NCBI GenBank assembly: GCA_900554835.1
Contig: USJD01000097.1
Location: 1 to 12,764 of the forward strand
Length of the DNA: 12,764 nt
Reading direction: 5' to 3'
Source: an uncultured Prevotella sp.
Lineage (GTDB): Bacteria > Bacteroidota > Bacteroidia > Bacteroidales > Bacteroidaceae
Shown here: one piece after another, positions 1 to 6,691 of the stretch
Layout: each line of letters starts with the position of its first letter
Position numbering within the stretch: position 1 is the first letter of the stretch
Notes under the pieces: model-generated
What the model saw: only the letters and a program-made list of their open reading frames with translations
Told to the model about the DNA's origin: nothing
Databases searched by the model: none
Made by a program: the position numbers and the translations under genes

Positions 1-38
1 CTTTTTACCTTAAAGAAAACTAATACCTATTGAATGTA

Positions 39-70
39 GATCGGCTGCCTGGGAAGGTAGCCGATCTTTA
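39..70 (+). terminator. Terminator-like hairpin upstream of the cupin gene
   Basis: Bases 39-49 pair with 56-66 (11 bp, one G-T wobble, 6-nt loop), followed by only three T residues. The stem is GC-rich. It probably ends a plus-strand gene lying to the left of the window. The weak T tract leaves open that it is a leader hairpin of the following gene. Confidence 0.5.
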
Positions 71-146
71 GTTATATGATAGCGCATGTATTCCTTCATA
101 TAATAATTCAGGAATTTAGCCGTTATTATTAATAAAGAAAAAGACA

Positions 147-488
147 ATGGAAAAGAAAGAAGAAATCATACTGTTGCCCAAGATATTCGACCCAAGGGGT
201 AGCCTGACTGTGACGGAAGAGATGAAAAACATCCCTTTCCACATCCATCGCGTGGAATATCTATATGGCATCAGTCAGGGTAAAGTATTAGAAAAATACA
301 CAGAGAAAGAAGGCTATAAATTCTACGTAGCCCTCAGCGGCTCCTTTCGCATCACCATCCATGAAGATGATAATACGAAAAGAGATTATATGCTCAATCG
401 ACCTTATCAGGGACTACTCATCCAGGGTGACACCCACTACTCCATTCACGATTTCTCCAACGGAGTGGTCTGTCTGGAAATAGAATAA
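147..488 (+). CDS. FdtA/QdtA (WxcM-like) cupin, probably non-catalytic
   Basis: This 113-residue single-domain cupin resembles the FdtA/QdtA sugar 3,4-ketoisomerases, which convert dTDP-4-keto-6-deoxyglucose to the 3-keto isomer for amino-sugar and O-antigen synthesis. Family signatures are visible: PKIFDPRGSL (11-20), IPFHIHRVEYLY (29-40), VALSGSF (61-67), LNRPYQGL (83-90) and DFSNGVVCL (102-110). Two things are unusual. Between residues 41 and 57, where family members carry a conserved G-x-H-x-H-K segment with the active-site histidines, this protein reads GKVLEKYTEKEG and has no histidine. It also stops right after the VCL strand, without the usual C-terminal tail of roughly 20 residues (known members are about 130-140 aa). 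No nucleotide-sugar genes are visible nearby and no TAnnTTTG promoter is apparent; a purine-rich AAAGAAAAAGA precedes the ATG. Membership in the cupin family is fairly sure. Loss of activity is inferred from the missing residues; a regulatory or sugar-binding role is possible. Confidence 0.75.
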   Translation: MEKKEEIILLPKIFDPRGSLTVTEEMKNIPFHIHRVEYLYGISQGKVLEKYTEKEGYKFYVALSGSFRITIHEDDNTKRDYMLNRPYQGLLIQGDTHYSIHDFSNGVVCLEIE

Positions 489-489
489 A

Positions 490-517
490 AATAAATTCCG
501 TGTCAGCCGATGAAAAT
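490..517. repeat. Fragment of the dispersed intergenic repeat
   Basis: Bases 490-513 match 2544-2567 at 22 of 24 positions, and match the opposite strand of the left repeat arm (near 2241-2264) similarly. The fragment lies in the 36-nt gap between two convergent genes and reaches up to the stop codon of the minus-strand gene at 525. It is the third copy of this motif in the window. Confidence 0.65.
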
Positions 518-524
518 AGGATTA

Positions 525-1259
525 TCAGAACAACTGGGCCTTGAGACCAAGCGACAATCCGAAGACATCCCAGAATTCCGCCTTTCCTCCATTGCGATAG
601 AAACGCATGAAGTAAATATCATTGGTGCCCAATTCATAGAAGAAGGTAAAACTCTTGATGAACTTACGCTTATTCTTCGGAATTTCCTTGGAGAAGCGCT
701 CACCAATAAATATGTTCGGGCGAATACGGGTGGAAAACGGATAATAACCACTCTGATACTTCGTTGGCTGCTTCGTCCAGAAATCCTGTCCGATGACGGT
801 ATTGAAATACAATCCACACTCCAATGGTTCAAAAGCCCAACCCTTCTTTAAATCAATAGACCAAGGGATATAATTCTCCTTGAGCGTGATCGTCATTTTT
901 GCGGAATGGGAACTGTACTTGGGAATAAAACCAAACAACAACTGTGTTTCCCATTGTCCACGCTTGCCATAATCCCATCCAACTCCGACGGAGAAAAGAC
1001 CCATATTGCCACAAGTCTGTAATATCAACTGGGTAGGTATCAGTGTACCCCAGTTCTGGCGATAGCGATGAATACGCTTGTCATAACGGGTGGTATCAGG
1101 ATGAGCATAAACAACCGACGCATCTACCGAATCAAGCATCTCTATCATTTCACAATTTTCTATCTTTTCAGACATTTCTGTCTTTCCAAAACAGCCTGTA
1201 TTAATCCCGCATAACGCTACTGTCACCAATATGATCTGTTTAGAATTTAATAATCTCAT
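525..1259 (-). CDS. Exported, probably outer-membrane protein of unknown family
   Basis: A 244-residue protein with an N-terminal signal sequence (hydrophobic residues about 8-22; the INTGC at the end is a poor lipobox, so lipidation is uncertain). The rest is rich in aromatic residues and alternating polar/apolar stretches, for example LFSVGVGWDYGKRGQWETQLLFGFIP, and it ends in Leu-Phe. A terminal Phe after an amphipathic strand is typical of outer-membrane barrels recognised by the BAM machinery. I do not recognise the family. The start codon lies inside the end of the upstream metallophosphoesterase gene (20-nt overlap), so the two are co-transcribed and probably translationally coupled. 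That ties its role to the phosphoesterase, perhaps in envelope maintenance, which is inference. The other frame open on the plus strand here (510-851) is a shadow. Confidence 0.75.
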   Translation of the reverse strand: MRLLNSKQIILVTVALCGINTGCFGKTEMSEKIENCEMIEMLDSVDASVVYAHPDTTRYDKRIHRYRQNWGTLIPTQLILQTCGNMGLFSVGVGWDYGKRGQWETQLLFGFIPKYSSHSAKMTITLKENYIPWSIDLKKGWAFEPLECGLYFNTVIGQDFWTKQPTKYQSGYYPFSTRIRPNIFIGERFSKEIPKNKRKFIKSFTFFYELGTNDIYFMRFYRNGGKAEFWDVFGLSLGLKAQLF

Positions 1260-2052
1260 AGCTGTAGTCTTTTGGGGTTATCTTAAATATATAATACTCT
1301 CGCTTCGGCGTGTTGCCTACCTGATAATACATGATGCCATCCTTGTAGATATCCGTCTGTTCCGTGTGATGCCCATGACCATACAGGCAGAACATCAGTT
1401 TCGGAAAGTTCTGGGTATAGTAATTGAATACCTTTGCTACATTATTATTAAACTGCTCTGTATAAGGAGCAGCGTGCATGCACACAACCGTCCGGTCAAA
1501 CTCATCAGCCCGACTGGTCACTTCTTCCTCCATGTAATCGAAATTAGGAACTGCCATTGAATAATCATATTCGATGGCATTGGTATTGAGACAGACAAAC
1601 TTGACACGTCCGGCGATAAAGCTGAAATCTGGATTACCAAACATCTTCTCATAGGCCTGGTTGCCCGTACCTAAGCAATCATGATTGCCCAAGAGTACGA
1701 CAAAAGGCTTATTGAGTCGGAGTAATTTCTCGCGGGTCCATTCAAACTCTCGTGTAGAACCAAAGTCTGTAATATCGCCCCCATGAATTACAAAATCAAT
1801 ACTGTCGCGCTTGTTGATATCACCCACCAAATCAGACAAGTCGCTCAACCACTGATGCGAGTCGCTGATAAAAGCAAAACGGATGGTGTCCTGTGACTTA
1901 ATGGCATTTTCTATCTTCGTGATCATCGTCGAATTTATCTGGGTCTGCCCTTTTACTCTCACATCATAAGGATGAATATCAAACACAGAATCGCAACCCG
2001 ACAAAAGTACTAAAGAAAGTAATGCTACTGGTAAAAGATTCCTTCTTTTCAT
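1240..2052 (-). CDS. Calcineurin-like metallophosphoesterase lipoprotein
   Basis: A 270-residue protein with a lipoprotein signal: positive N-terminus, hydrophobic stretch and lipobox LLSGC, so Cys20 should be lipidated and the protein anchored in the envelope. The metallophosphoesterase motifs occur in order: D64-S-H66 (motif I), GGD93 (II), GNHD 122-125 (III), H193 (IV) and GHGHH 225-229 (V). All metal-ligand positions expected for a dinuclear-metal phosphoesterase are present, so it should be active. The substrate cannot be read from sequence; family members hydrolyse phosphomonoesters, phosphodiesters, nucleotides or lipid A-type pyrophosphates. It is the first gene of a two-gene operon: its last codons overlap the start of the downstream outer-membrane protein gene. 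A good Bacteroidetes promoter lies about 50 nt upstream. Confidence 0.9.
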   Translation of the reverse strand: MKRRNLLPVALLSLVLLSGCDSVFDIHPYDVRVKGQTQINSTMITKIENAIKSQDTIRFAFISDSHQWLSDLSDLVGDINKRDSIDFVIHGGDITDFGSTREFEWTREKLLRLNKPFVVLLGNHDCLGTGNQAYEKMFGNPDFSFIAGRVKFVCLNTNAIEYDYSMAVPNFDYMEEEVTSRADEFDRTVVCMHAAPYTEQFNNNVAKVFNYYTQNFPKLMFCLYGHGHHTEQTDIYKDGIMYYQVGNTPKREYYIFKITPKDYSYEIIKF

Positions 2053-2102
2053 TCTTATCTATTTTATTTCTTACCTTTGTTATTTCATCTACTAAAACGA
2101 TG

Positions 2103-2133
2103 CAAAGATACAAATAAAACTCGACTCTACAAA
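2103..2133 (-). promoter_or_regulatory. Promoter of the metallophosphoesterase operon
   Basis: Read on the minus strand, TTTG (2133-2130), a 19-nt spacer, then TATCTTTG (2110-2103). This fits the Bacteroidetes sigma-factor consensus TTTG / TAnnTTTG at both boxes. Transcription should start near 2096, giving a leader of about 45 nt. Confidence 0.8.
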
Positions 2134-2191
2134 AAAGTTTTTAAGAAATTAGGGCAAATAGAACAGAATTATAGACAAATAAGAATATCTT

Positions 2192-2576
2192 CGTGGGGAT
2201 TATTTTGTCCCACAGATTTCGCAGATGACGCAGATTTTTATTCATCGGATGACACGGAATTTATTCGGAGGTTTCCTGCGGAGGCGATTACTCACGGATT
2301 TTCGCAGAGGCGACCTGTTCGGTCGTTGCAGATACCCCCTGAAATAGGACAAAGAGATTCCATAAAAAATCTGTGGAAATCTGTGAAATCTGTGGGACAA
2401 AAAACTCCCACGAAAAAAATCTGCGTCATCTGCGAAATCTGCGTGACAAAAAACAATAGGGGGAACACTTTGTGCGCCAGCCATTGGCCAGCGGCCAAAT
2501 TCCGCGAAAATCCGTGAGTAATCGCTTGAGCAAGAAATCTCCGAATAAATTCCGCGTCATCCGATGAATAAAAATC
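2192..2576. repeat. Mosaic intergenic repeat with inverted arms
   Basis: No real gene is visible in 2053-2629. The stretch is built from inverted and reiterated modules. Arms 2233-2305 and 2504-2576 are ungapped 73-nt inverted copies with 6 mismatches. A second inverted pair is 2192-2226 with 2379-2412, and 2207-2240 is also inverted against about 2413-2446. Between them the words ATCTGTG or ATCTGCG recur three times every 9-10 nt (2369-2395 and 2419-2445). Small perfect hairpins lie at 2311-2325 (CGACC/GGTCG) and 2484-2498 (TTGGCC/GGCCAA). Frames open through it in several registers exist only because the repeat lacks stops. It encodes no transposase. It may be a non-autonomous mobile or foldback element, or a family of intergenic repeats common in this lineage. 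Confidence 0.8.
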
Positions 2577-2629
2577 CCCCAAGAAAAACCTGTGAGACAA
2601 AAGAACAACGAGAAGAAGAACCAAGACGA

Positions 2630-3319
2630 CTATTTCTTCTTGGCTCTCAAACGAATATAGAAATCGCGCAACTGTCCTGGCGCCACACCCAACTTTAAAA
2701 GTCGCTCCAAATCAGCATACGCTTCCTGTTTCCTCCCCAACTTAACGAGCAGGTCAACATGATTGATGAGATAATCCTGATTGGCACTATCCCGAACAAT
2801 AGCCTGCGCATAATCATACTCCGCCAGCTCCAACTGTCCCTTTTCCTTTTCCATACCGCCACGGGCTGCATAAGCAATGGCACTATCCGGATACTGTTCG
2901 ATCAGATTATTAATGCCATCATAAGCTTCCGTAAAATGCAGGTCTTTCTGATTGAGCAGAGCCAAACCCAACTGCGCTTGAAAATTGCCAGGCACAAGAA
3001 CCAGAAGATTTTGGTAGTCAAGTCGGGCAAAATTGTATCTGTTCAATTTTTCATTGACAAAGGCACGGTAAAACAACCCAGCAATATTGGTAGAGTTTAA
3101 ATACAAGACCTTATCCAGATCATCCTTCGCATAATTCCATTGTTCCAACTGGATATTCCATGCCGCTTTCTTCAATCGAAGATCGATACTATCGGGATGG
3201 TAAGCAAGAATATCCGTGGCATGAGCCAAAGAATCTCGCAAAGCCTGATTACTTTGCGCCAACACCGGCGAGGCACATACACCCATTGCCAAATATATGA
3301 TTACTGAAAGTTTCTTCAT
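2630..3319 (-). CDS. Periplasmic tetratricopeptide-repeat (TPR) protein
   Basis: A 229-residue protein starting at the ATG at 3319: MKKLSVIIYLAMGVCASPVLA|QSNQ is a signal peptidase I signal with Gln at +1. An in-frame ATG at 3385 is rejected because it lies upstream of a strong promoter and would bury the signal peptide. The mature part is helical TPR repeats of about 34 residues. Typical pairs are visible: HPDSIDLRLKKAAWNIQLEQWNYAKDDL, NIAGLFYRAFVNEKLNRYNFARLDY, NFQAQLGLALLNQKDLHFTEA, AIAYAARGGMEKEKGQLELAEYDY and QDYLINHVDLLVKLGRKQEAYADL. TPRs scaffold protein-protein contacts; the partner is unknown. It ends RLRAKKK. It is a single-gene unit. A 6-bp hairpin with 11-nt loop (2621-2643), overlapping the stop codon and followed by a pyrimidine-rich run on the minus strand, may be a weak terminator. 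Confidence 0.85.
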   Translation of the reverse strand: MKKLSVIIYLAMGVCASPVLAQSNQALRDSLAHATDILAYHPDSIDLRLKKAAWNIQLEQWNYAKDDLDKVLYLNSTNIAGLFYRAFVNEKLNRYNFARLDYQNLLVLVPGNFQAQLGLALLNQKDLHFTEAYDGINNLIEQYPDSAIAYAARGGMEKEKGQLELAEYDYAQAIVRDSANQDYLINHVDLLVKLGRKQEAYADLERLLKLGVAPGQLRDFYIRLRAKKK

Positions 3320-3342
3320 CGTTATTATAATCTCTTTTCCTG

Positions 3343-3374
3343 CAAAAATACAACATTTCTCAGAAATGGGCAAA
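3343..3374 (-). promoter_or_regulatory. Promoter of the TPR gene
   Basis: On the minus strand, TTTG (3374-3371), a 20-nt spacer and TATTTTTG (3350-3343). Both boxes match the Bacteroidetes consensus. The predicted start near 3336 leaves a leader of about 17 nt before the ATG at 3319, which supports that start codon. Confidence 0.75.
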
Positions 3375-3410
3375 TGCCACAACATATTTTATAGAAAAGA
3401 ATACATCCTT

Positions 3411-3540
3411 GACAAAAGAAAAAGAAGAAGAGGGAGCGGATGAAAGAGAGAAGAAAAGAAAGAAAGAGAGAAGGAAAGAATGGAAGAACAAAAGAGAGAG
3501 AAGAATAAAAGAGGAAGAGAAAAGAGAAGAGAAGATAGTA
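3411..3540. repeat. Polypurine tract (A/G) of about 130 nt
   Basis: The plus strand is almost pure purine for 130 nt, with about eight pyrimidine interruptions. It contains an exact 12-nt direct repeat, GAAAGAGAGAAG, at 3442-3453 and 3462-3473. It fills the space between the tRNA-Asp terminator and the TPR promoter and has no coding potential worth proposing. Such tracts can form triplex DNA; no function can be assigned. Confidence 0.8.
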
Positions 3541-3548
3541 AATGCAAA

Positions 3549-3577
3549 AAAAGCAACCTCAAATTGAGATTGCTTTT
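3549..3577 (-). terminator. Terminator of tRNA-Asp
   Basis: An imperfect hairpin: AAAAGCAA (3549-3556) pairs with TTGCTTTT (3570-3577), and inner CTCA/TGAG closes a 3-nt loop with one C-A mismatch. On the minus strand it ends in a T run just past the tRNA 3' end. The A/T flanks make it symmetric enough to work in both directions. Confidence 0.8.
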
Positions 3578-3580
3578 CTG

Positions 3581-3654
3581 CGGTGCGTACGAGACTCGAA
3601 CTCGTGACCTCCTGCGTGACAGGCAGGCATTCTAACCAACTGAACTAACGCACC
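3581..3654 (-). tRNA. tRNA-Asp (anticodon GTC)
   Basis: A complete 74-nt cloverleaf on the minus strand. The acceptor stem is GGTGCGT/ACGCACC with discriminator G73, an aspartate identity element. The anticodon arm is CCTGC-CTGTCAC-GCAGG (anticodon GTC), and the T arm is ACGAG-TTCGAGT-CTCGT. The 3' CCA is not encoded: CAG follows the discriminator base, so it must be added enzymatically. The promoter and terminator are separate from neighbouring genes. Confidence 0.97.
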
Positions 3655-3680
3655 TTCAAGTAACAAATCTCATTAGCTTG

Positions 3681-3751
3681 AAGCTCATTTCTCATTTGCG
3701 AGTGCAAAGGTACTACATTTTTTTGATTCCACCAATTTTTTCGGCAACTTT
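3681..3751 (-). promoter_or_regulatory. tRNA-Asp promoter and leader (copy A of a shared module)
   Basis: On the minus strand the -7 box is TACCTTTG (3712-3705). The -33 position holds ATTG (3736-3733) at 20-nt spacing, one base off consensus. The surrounding bases, including GGTGGAATCA, the leader GCACTCGCAA and an upstream A/T-rich stretch, are nearly the same as those before tRNA-Lys at 9082-9156. The A/T stretch reaches the stop codon of the acetyltransferase gene. Confidence 0.8.
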
Positions 3752-3752
3752 T

Positions 3753-4271
3753 TTACAAGAATTTTTGAAAAAAAATCGCATCACTATACTTCTCGCCATC
3801 AAAAAGCCATGCATTCAATCTCGTAGTCTTTTGAAAATCAGAGAGTTCGAGCACTTTTATGCATTTTTCATTATATTCTGGCACAATCGCATAAATTTGA
3901 TGCAAATGTATCACTTTTCTTCCATAATCCACTATTTTATCCAAAACTGCAGAAGCATACCCCCGTCCGCGATACTCCTTTCGGATGACCAAACCCAACT
4001 CTGCACGGCGATGAATAGGAGAAAAATCCATCAAATCGACCATACCTATCGTCTCACCAGATTCATTTTCTATCATCAACCGCACCTGCTTGTCTGCAAA
4101 AATATCGCCAGTTGCTGATGTAATATAGTCCAAAAGCATACTTTTGGAATAAGGAACATTGGTAACACCTACATTCCACAACCTGTCATCATTCTCAACT
4201 CCATACAAGAAATCCAAGTCTTCCGGCTCCATCGCCCGAAGCTTTATCTGAGTTTTTTTACTATTTTCCAT
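3753..4271 (-). CDS. GNAT-family N-acetyltransferase (RimJ/RimL-like)
   Basis: A 172-residue protein spanning the whole GNAT fold. The acetyl-CoA pyrophosphate-binding loop is seen as RKEYRGRGYASAVL (97-110, core R101-G-R-G-Y-A106), preceded by the strand RRAELGLVI (88-96). The late motif PEYNEKCIKVLELSDF (131-146) is the usual N-x-x-S/C-x-x-x-x-x-x-G/D-F element of the RimJ/RimL-type (Acetyltransf_3) branch. It transfers acetyl from acetyl-CoA to an amine: a protein N-terminus, polyamine or small molecule. The acceptor cannot be told from sequence. It lies 21 nt downstream of the GT2 gene and is probably the last gene of that operon; no separate promoter is visible. It has no signal peptide, so it is cytosolic. 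Confidence 0.88.
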   Translation of the reverse strand: MENSKKTQIKLRAMEPEDLDFLYGVENDDRLWNVGVTNVPYSKSMLLDYITSATGDIFADKQVRLMIENESGETIGMVDLMDFSPIHRRAELGLVIRKEYRGRGYASAVLDKIVDYGRKVIHLHQIYAIVPEYNEKCIKVLELSDFQKTTRLNAWLFDGEKYSDAIFFQKFL

Positions 4272-4292
4272 GACTTTCTACACTTGTACACC

Positions 4293-5480
4293 TTATTTTA
4301 TTACTTCTGCATCTGTAATCAGCACACCTGAATCCTGATGATAGAATCCCATTTTCCTTAAAGGAGAAGGAGCGACTGCAAAAACTTCGAGGATTTGTTC
4401 GTAATCAAATTCCGAAACATCGAAGACTACAATCTGCAGTTTCTTAGAATCAGTAATCTTCTCCAAGAAAGTTGCCGTTAGTTCATTCTTGCCGCAAGCT
4501 ACAAATTCTGCCAGCAAACCTTTCCGGCGCACCAACTCTCCACATTTCTCATGCATCTCCTTGCTTCCTACAAACACATAGTTCGGTATCTTCCATTCAT
4601 AAGTGATAAATCCTAAGCTCTTACGAGCCCTGTCAATCTGCATCTGGAAAAGTGCAAAGGTGGCTTTGGCATAAATGGCTGCTTTGATGGGTAAACTGAT
4701 GAGCCACGACATACCGGAATAATGCTTTCTGAAGAAGATAAGCATCGCCTCATAGAACACATGCACATAGCGGAAACTCGACTTCTGGGTACTCTCCCCC
4801 TTATAATGCAAGATGGTAGAAGGAAGATAATAATTGTGATAACCTCCCTTCAGAATACGATAAGAAAGATCGATATCCTCGCCATACATGAAGAAGTCCT
4901 CGTCCAGATAACCCACCTCATCGATGGCTTTCTTTCGCAACAGACAAAAGGCTCCACTCACCACCTCTATCCTTCCTGGTTTACCCCAAGGAAGTGCGCT
5001 CATATAATAATGACCGAAACGGTGACTTTTCGGAAAACGGGCACACAGACCTACCATCTTGTAGAAAGCCACCATCGGAGCAGGCAACCCTCTCCTACTT
5101 TCCAGTGCCGACTTACCAGAAGCATCCAGCATGCGAACACCCAAAGAACCAGCATCTTCGTGAGCATCCATGAAGTCGATAGCCTCACGAATCGTAGATT
5201 CGCCTACCACCGTATCGGGATTGAGCAGCAACACATACTCTGCATGACTCTTGCGAATCGCCAAATTATTGGCTCTCGCAAAACCCAGATTATGCGGACT
5301 GTCTATCAGATTCACCCCAGGAAAACGTTTCGAAAGATAATCCACCGACCCGTCCTTGGAATGATTATCGACGACAAACACCTCCGACTCTATGCCCTGA
5401 AGTGCTCTCTGGAGAGATTCAAGACACTGTTGGAGATAGAATTTCACGTTATAGCTAACGATTACAACTGTAATTTTCAC
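4293..5480 (-). CDS. Family 2 glycosyltransferase with extra C-terminal domain
   Basis: A 395-residue GT-A fold glycosyltransferase. Nucleotide-sugar motifs are present: VVIVSYNVKFYLQQCLESL (5-23), VFVVDNHSKDGS (34-45), NLGFARANN (64-72), LLLNPDT (84-90, the DxD-like position reads N-P-D) and GEDIDLSYRI (200-209, acceptor/base region). This pattern resembles rhamnosyltransferase-type (WbbL-like) GT2 enzymes; donor and acceptor are unknown. Residues about 255-280 form an amphipathic/hydrophobic stretch that may associate with the membrane. The last 100 residues, starting NYVFVGSKEMHEKCGEL, look like an alpha/beta nucleotide-binding-type domain not needed for GT2 activity. The start is GTG: no in-frame ATG lies upstream and the codon opens directly on the first beta strand. 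It is 56 nt downstream of the membrane-protein gene and 21 nt upstream of the acetyltransferase. Confidence 0.9.
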   Translation of the reverse strand: MKITVVIVSYNVKFYLQQCLESLQRALQGIESEVFVVDNHSKDGSVDYLSKRFPGVNLIDSPHNLGFARANNLAIRKSHAEYVLLLNPDTVVGESTIREAIDFMDAHEDAGSLGVRMLDASGKSALESRRGLPAPMVAFYKMVGLCARFPKSHRFGHYYMSALPWGKPGRIEVVSGAFCLLRKKAIDEVGYLDEDFFMYGEDIDLSYRILKGGYHNYYLPSTILHYKGESTQKSSFRYVHVFYEAMLIFFRKHYSGMSWLISLPIKAAIYAKATFALFQMQIDRARKSLGFITYEWKIPNYVFVGSKEMHEKCGELVRRKGLLAEFVACGKNELTATFLEKITDSKKLQIVVFDVSEFDYEQILEVFAVAPSPLRKMGFYHQDSGVLITDAEVIK

Positions 5481-5536
5481 CTTATTATATATATAGGAAG
5501 AATAAATATGATCAATACGATGCCTGAAGGCAAATG

Positions 5537-5971
5537 TTATGCTGGAATATCTTCGGTTTCAGACACACATCTCGCCATGGATGGGTATATGAAGAAGACA
5601 CACAGAAAAAGGATGATTGCCATATAGCCGAAAGCTGGCGACATCGTCTGGTAATACATGAAGGTATTGACCAACATCGGCAAGCACAGCATGTTGATGC
5701 GAGCTGTGCCCCAAGGTAAAAGAGCCGATCCTTTACCATTCACCAACTTGCGCTTGACAGCCTTGAAAGCAAACAACTTCAGAGCCAAAGGGATGACCGC
5801 AATGGTAAGAAACTCCATGATGACCTGCATCAAAAACACAAAATCACTACTGAAAAGCAGAGTGCCTGGCGCTAACATTTCTGTTTCGTAGAGCAAAACC
5901 ATGAGAATGGCAGCCAATAATAATACCCAAAAGTTGATAAGTAATATGCGCTGGGAAAATTTCAAGTTCAT
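5537..5971 (-). CDS. Small four-helix inner-membrane protein, unknown function
   Basis: A 144-residue protein with four predicted membrane helices: about 9-28 (ILLINFWVLLLAAILMVLLY), 44-69, 92-109 and 113-132. A basic loop (KAVKRKLVNGKG, 70-81) between helices 2 and 3 suggests that this loop and both termini lie in the cytoplasm. I do not recognise a named domain. It lies between recR and a glycosyltransferase on the same strand, so a role in envelope polysaccharide assembly is plausible but inferred only from position. The 108-nt gap upstream shows no convincing TAnnTTTG promoter; a short hairpin (6008-6020, CTCTA/TAGAG) is present. Read-through from recR is likely. Confidence 0.75.
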   Translation of the reverse strand: MNLKFSQRILLINFWVLLLAAILMVLLYETEMLAPGTLLFSSDFVFLMQVIMEFLTIAVIPLALKLFAFKAVKRKLVNGKGSALLPWGTARINMLCLPMLVNTFMYYQTMSPAFGYMAIILFLCVFFIYPSMARCVSETEDIPA

Positions 5972-6079
5972 TTTTTATCTATTTTCTTTGTTATAGAAAC
6001 CTTATTTCTCTATTTTAGAGGTCTATTTTCTGCATTAAAAATACGATTCATCTGAAAGTGAGAAGGAGATAAAATTCTC

Positions 6080-6691
6080 TTATTGACCGAAAGGAGTACG
6101 ATTGACTATCGAACGACCGAGCGTTACTTCATCCGTATATTCCAGTTCGTTTCCTACAGAAATTCCTCTCGCAATTACCGACAGCTTTACTGGATAATCT
6201 GCCAACTTGCGGGAAATGTAGAAGTTGGTGGTATCACCCTCCATTGTACTGCTCAAGGCAAGAATCACCTCTTCGACACCTCCATGAGCCACCCTCTCCA
6301 CAAGTGAATCTATCTCAAGATCAGCCGGTCCGATACCATCCATTGGAGAAATAATTCCACCCAAGACATGATATAGTCCGTGAAACTGTTGGGTATTCTC
6401 TACAGCCATCACATCCTGAATGTTCTCCACCACACAAATAATGGAGGCATCCCGGCGGGGATCACTGCATATCGGACAAACTTCGGTATCGCTCACATTA
6501 TGACATACACGACAATACTTTACCTCACGCTTGAGTTGAGAGACGGCACCCACAAACTGTTCCACCGACTCGTCGCTCTGGCGCAGGGTATGAAGAACAA
6601 GGCGCAAAGCTGTTTTGCGCCCTATTCCCGGCAGTTTAGCAAACTCGCTCACCGCCTTTTCCAAAAGTGCTGATGGATATTTCTGTATCAT
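6080..6691 (-). CDS. recR: Recombination mediator protein RecR
   Basis: A 203-residue, full-length RecR. It has the helix-hairpin-helix LPGIGRKTALR (20-30), a C4 zinc finger C60-x2-C63-x8-C72-x2-C75, and a Toprim domain from about residue 84 (IICVVEN..DVMAVE) through the GGIISPMDGIGP segment. With RecO (and RecF) it loads RecA on SSB-coated single-stranded DNA at gaps. Its ATG overlaps the stop codon of the upstream outer-membrane protein gene (TAATG on the minus strand), so it is translated from the same mRNA by coupling and depends on transcription from upstream of OMP1. Downstream genes continue on the same strand. Confidence 0.97.
   Translation of the reverse strand: MIQKYPSALLEKAVSEFAKLPGIGRKTALRLVLHTLRQSDESVEQFVGAVSQLKREVKYCRVCHNVSDTEVCPICSDPRRDASIICVVENIQDVMAVENTQQFHGLYHVLGGIISPMDGIGPADLEIDSLVERVAHGGVEEVILALSSTMEGDTTNFYISRKLADYPVKLSVIARGISVGNELEYTDEVTLGRSIVNRTPFGQ

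Noticed and set aside
510..851. Plus-strand frame of 113 codons
   Set aside because: It is antisense to the better supported exported protein gene and has no recognisable features.
2192..2576. CRISPR array
   Set aside because: Repeat words are 7-10 nt without unique spacers, and the larger repeats are inverted; no cas genes are present.
2077..2624. Overlapping open frames of 60-146 codons on both strands
   Set aside because: They lie in the mosaic repeat, read in several registers with repeated Arg/Phe/Cys-rich segments, and show no domain, signal peptide or sensible start region.
3320..3385. N-terminal extension of the TPR protein from the ATG at 3385
   Set aside because: The extension overlaps a consensus promoter and would place 22 residues before a normal signal peptide.
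5521..5532. Hairpin TGCCT/AGGCA between the membrane-protein and GT2 genes as a terminator
   Set aside because: The stem is only 5 bp with a 2-nt loop and no T run follows on the minus strand.
4722..5627. Plus-strand frame of 301 codons
   Set aside because: Antisense to the GT2 gene, His/Arg-rich, typical of a shadow frame opposite a strong coding region.
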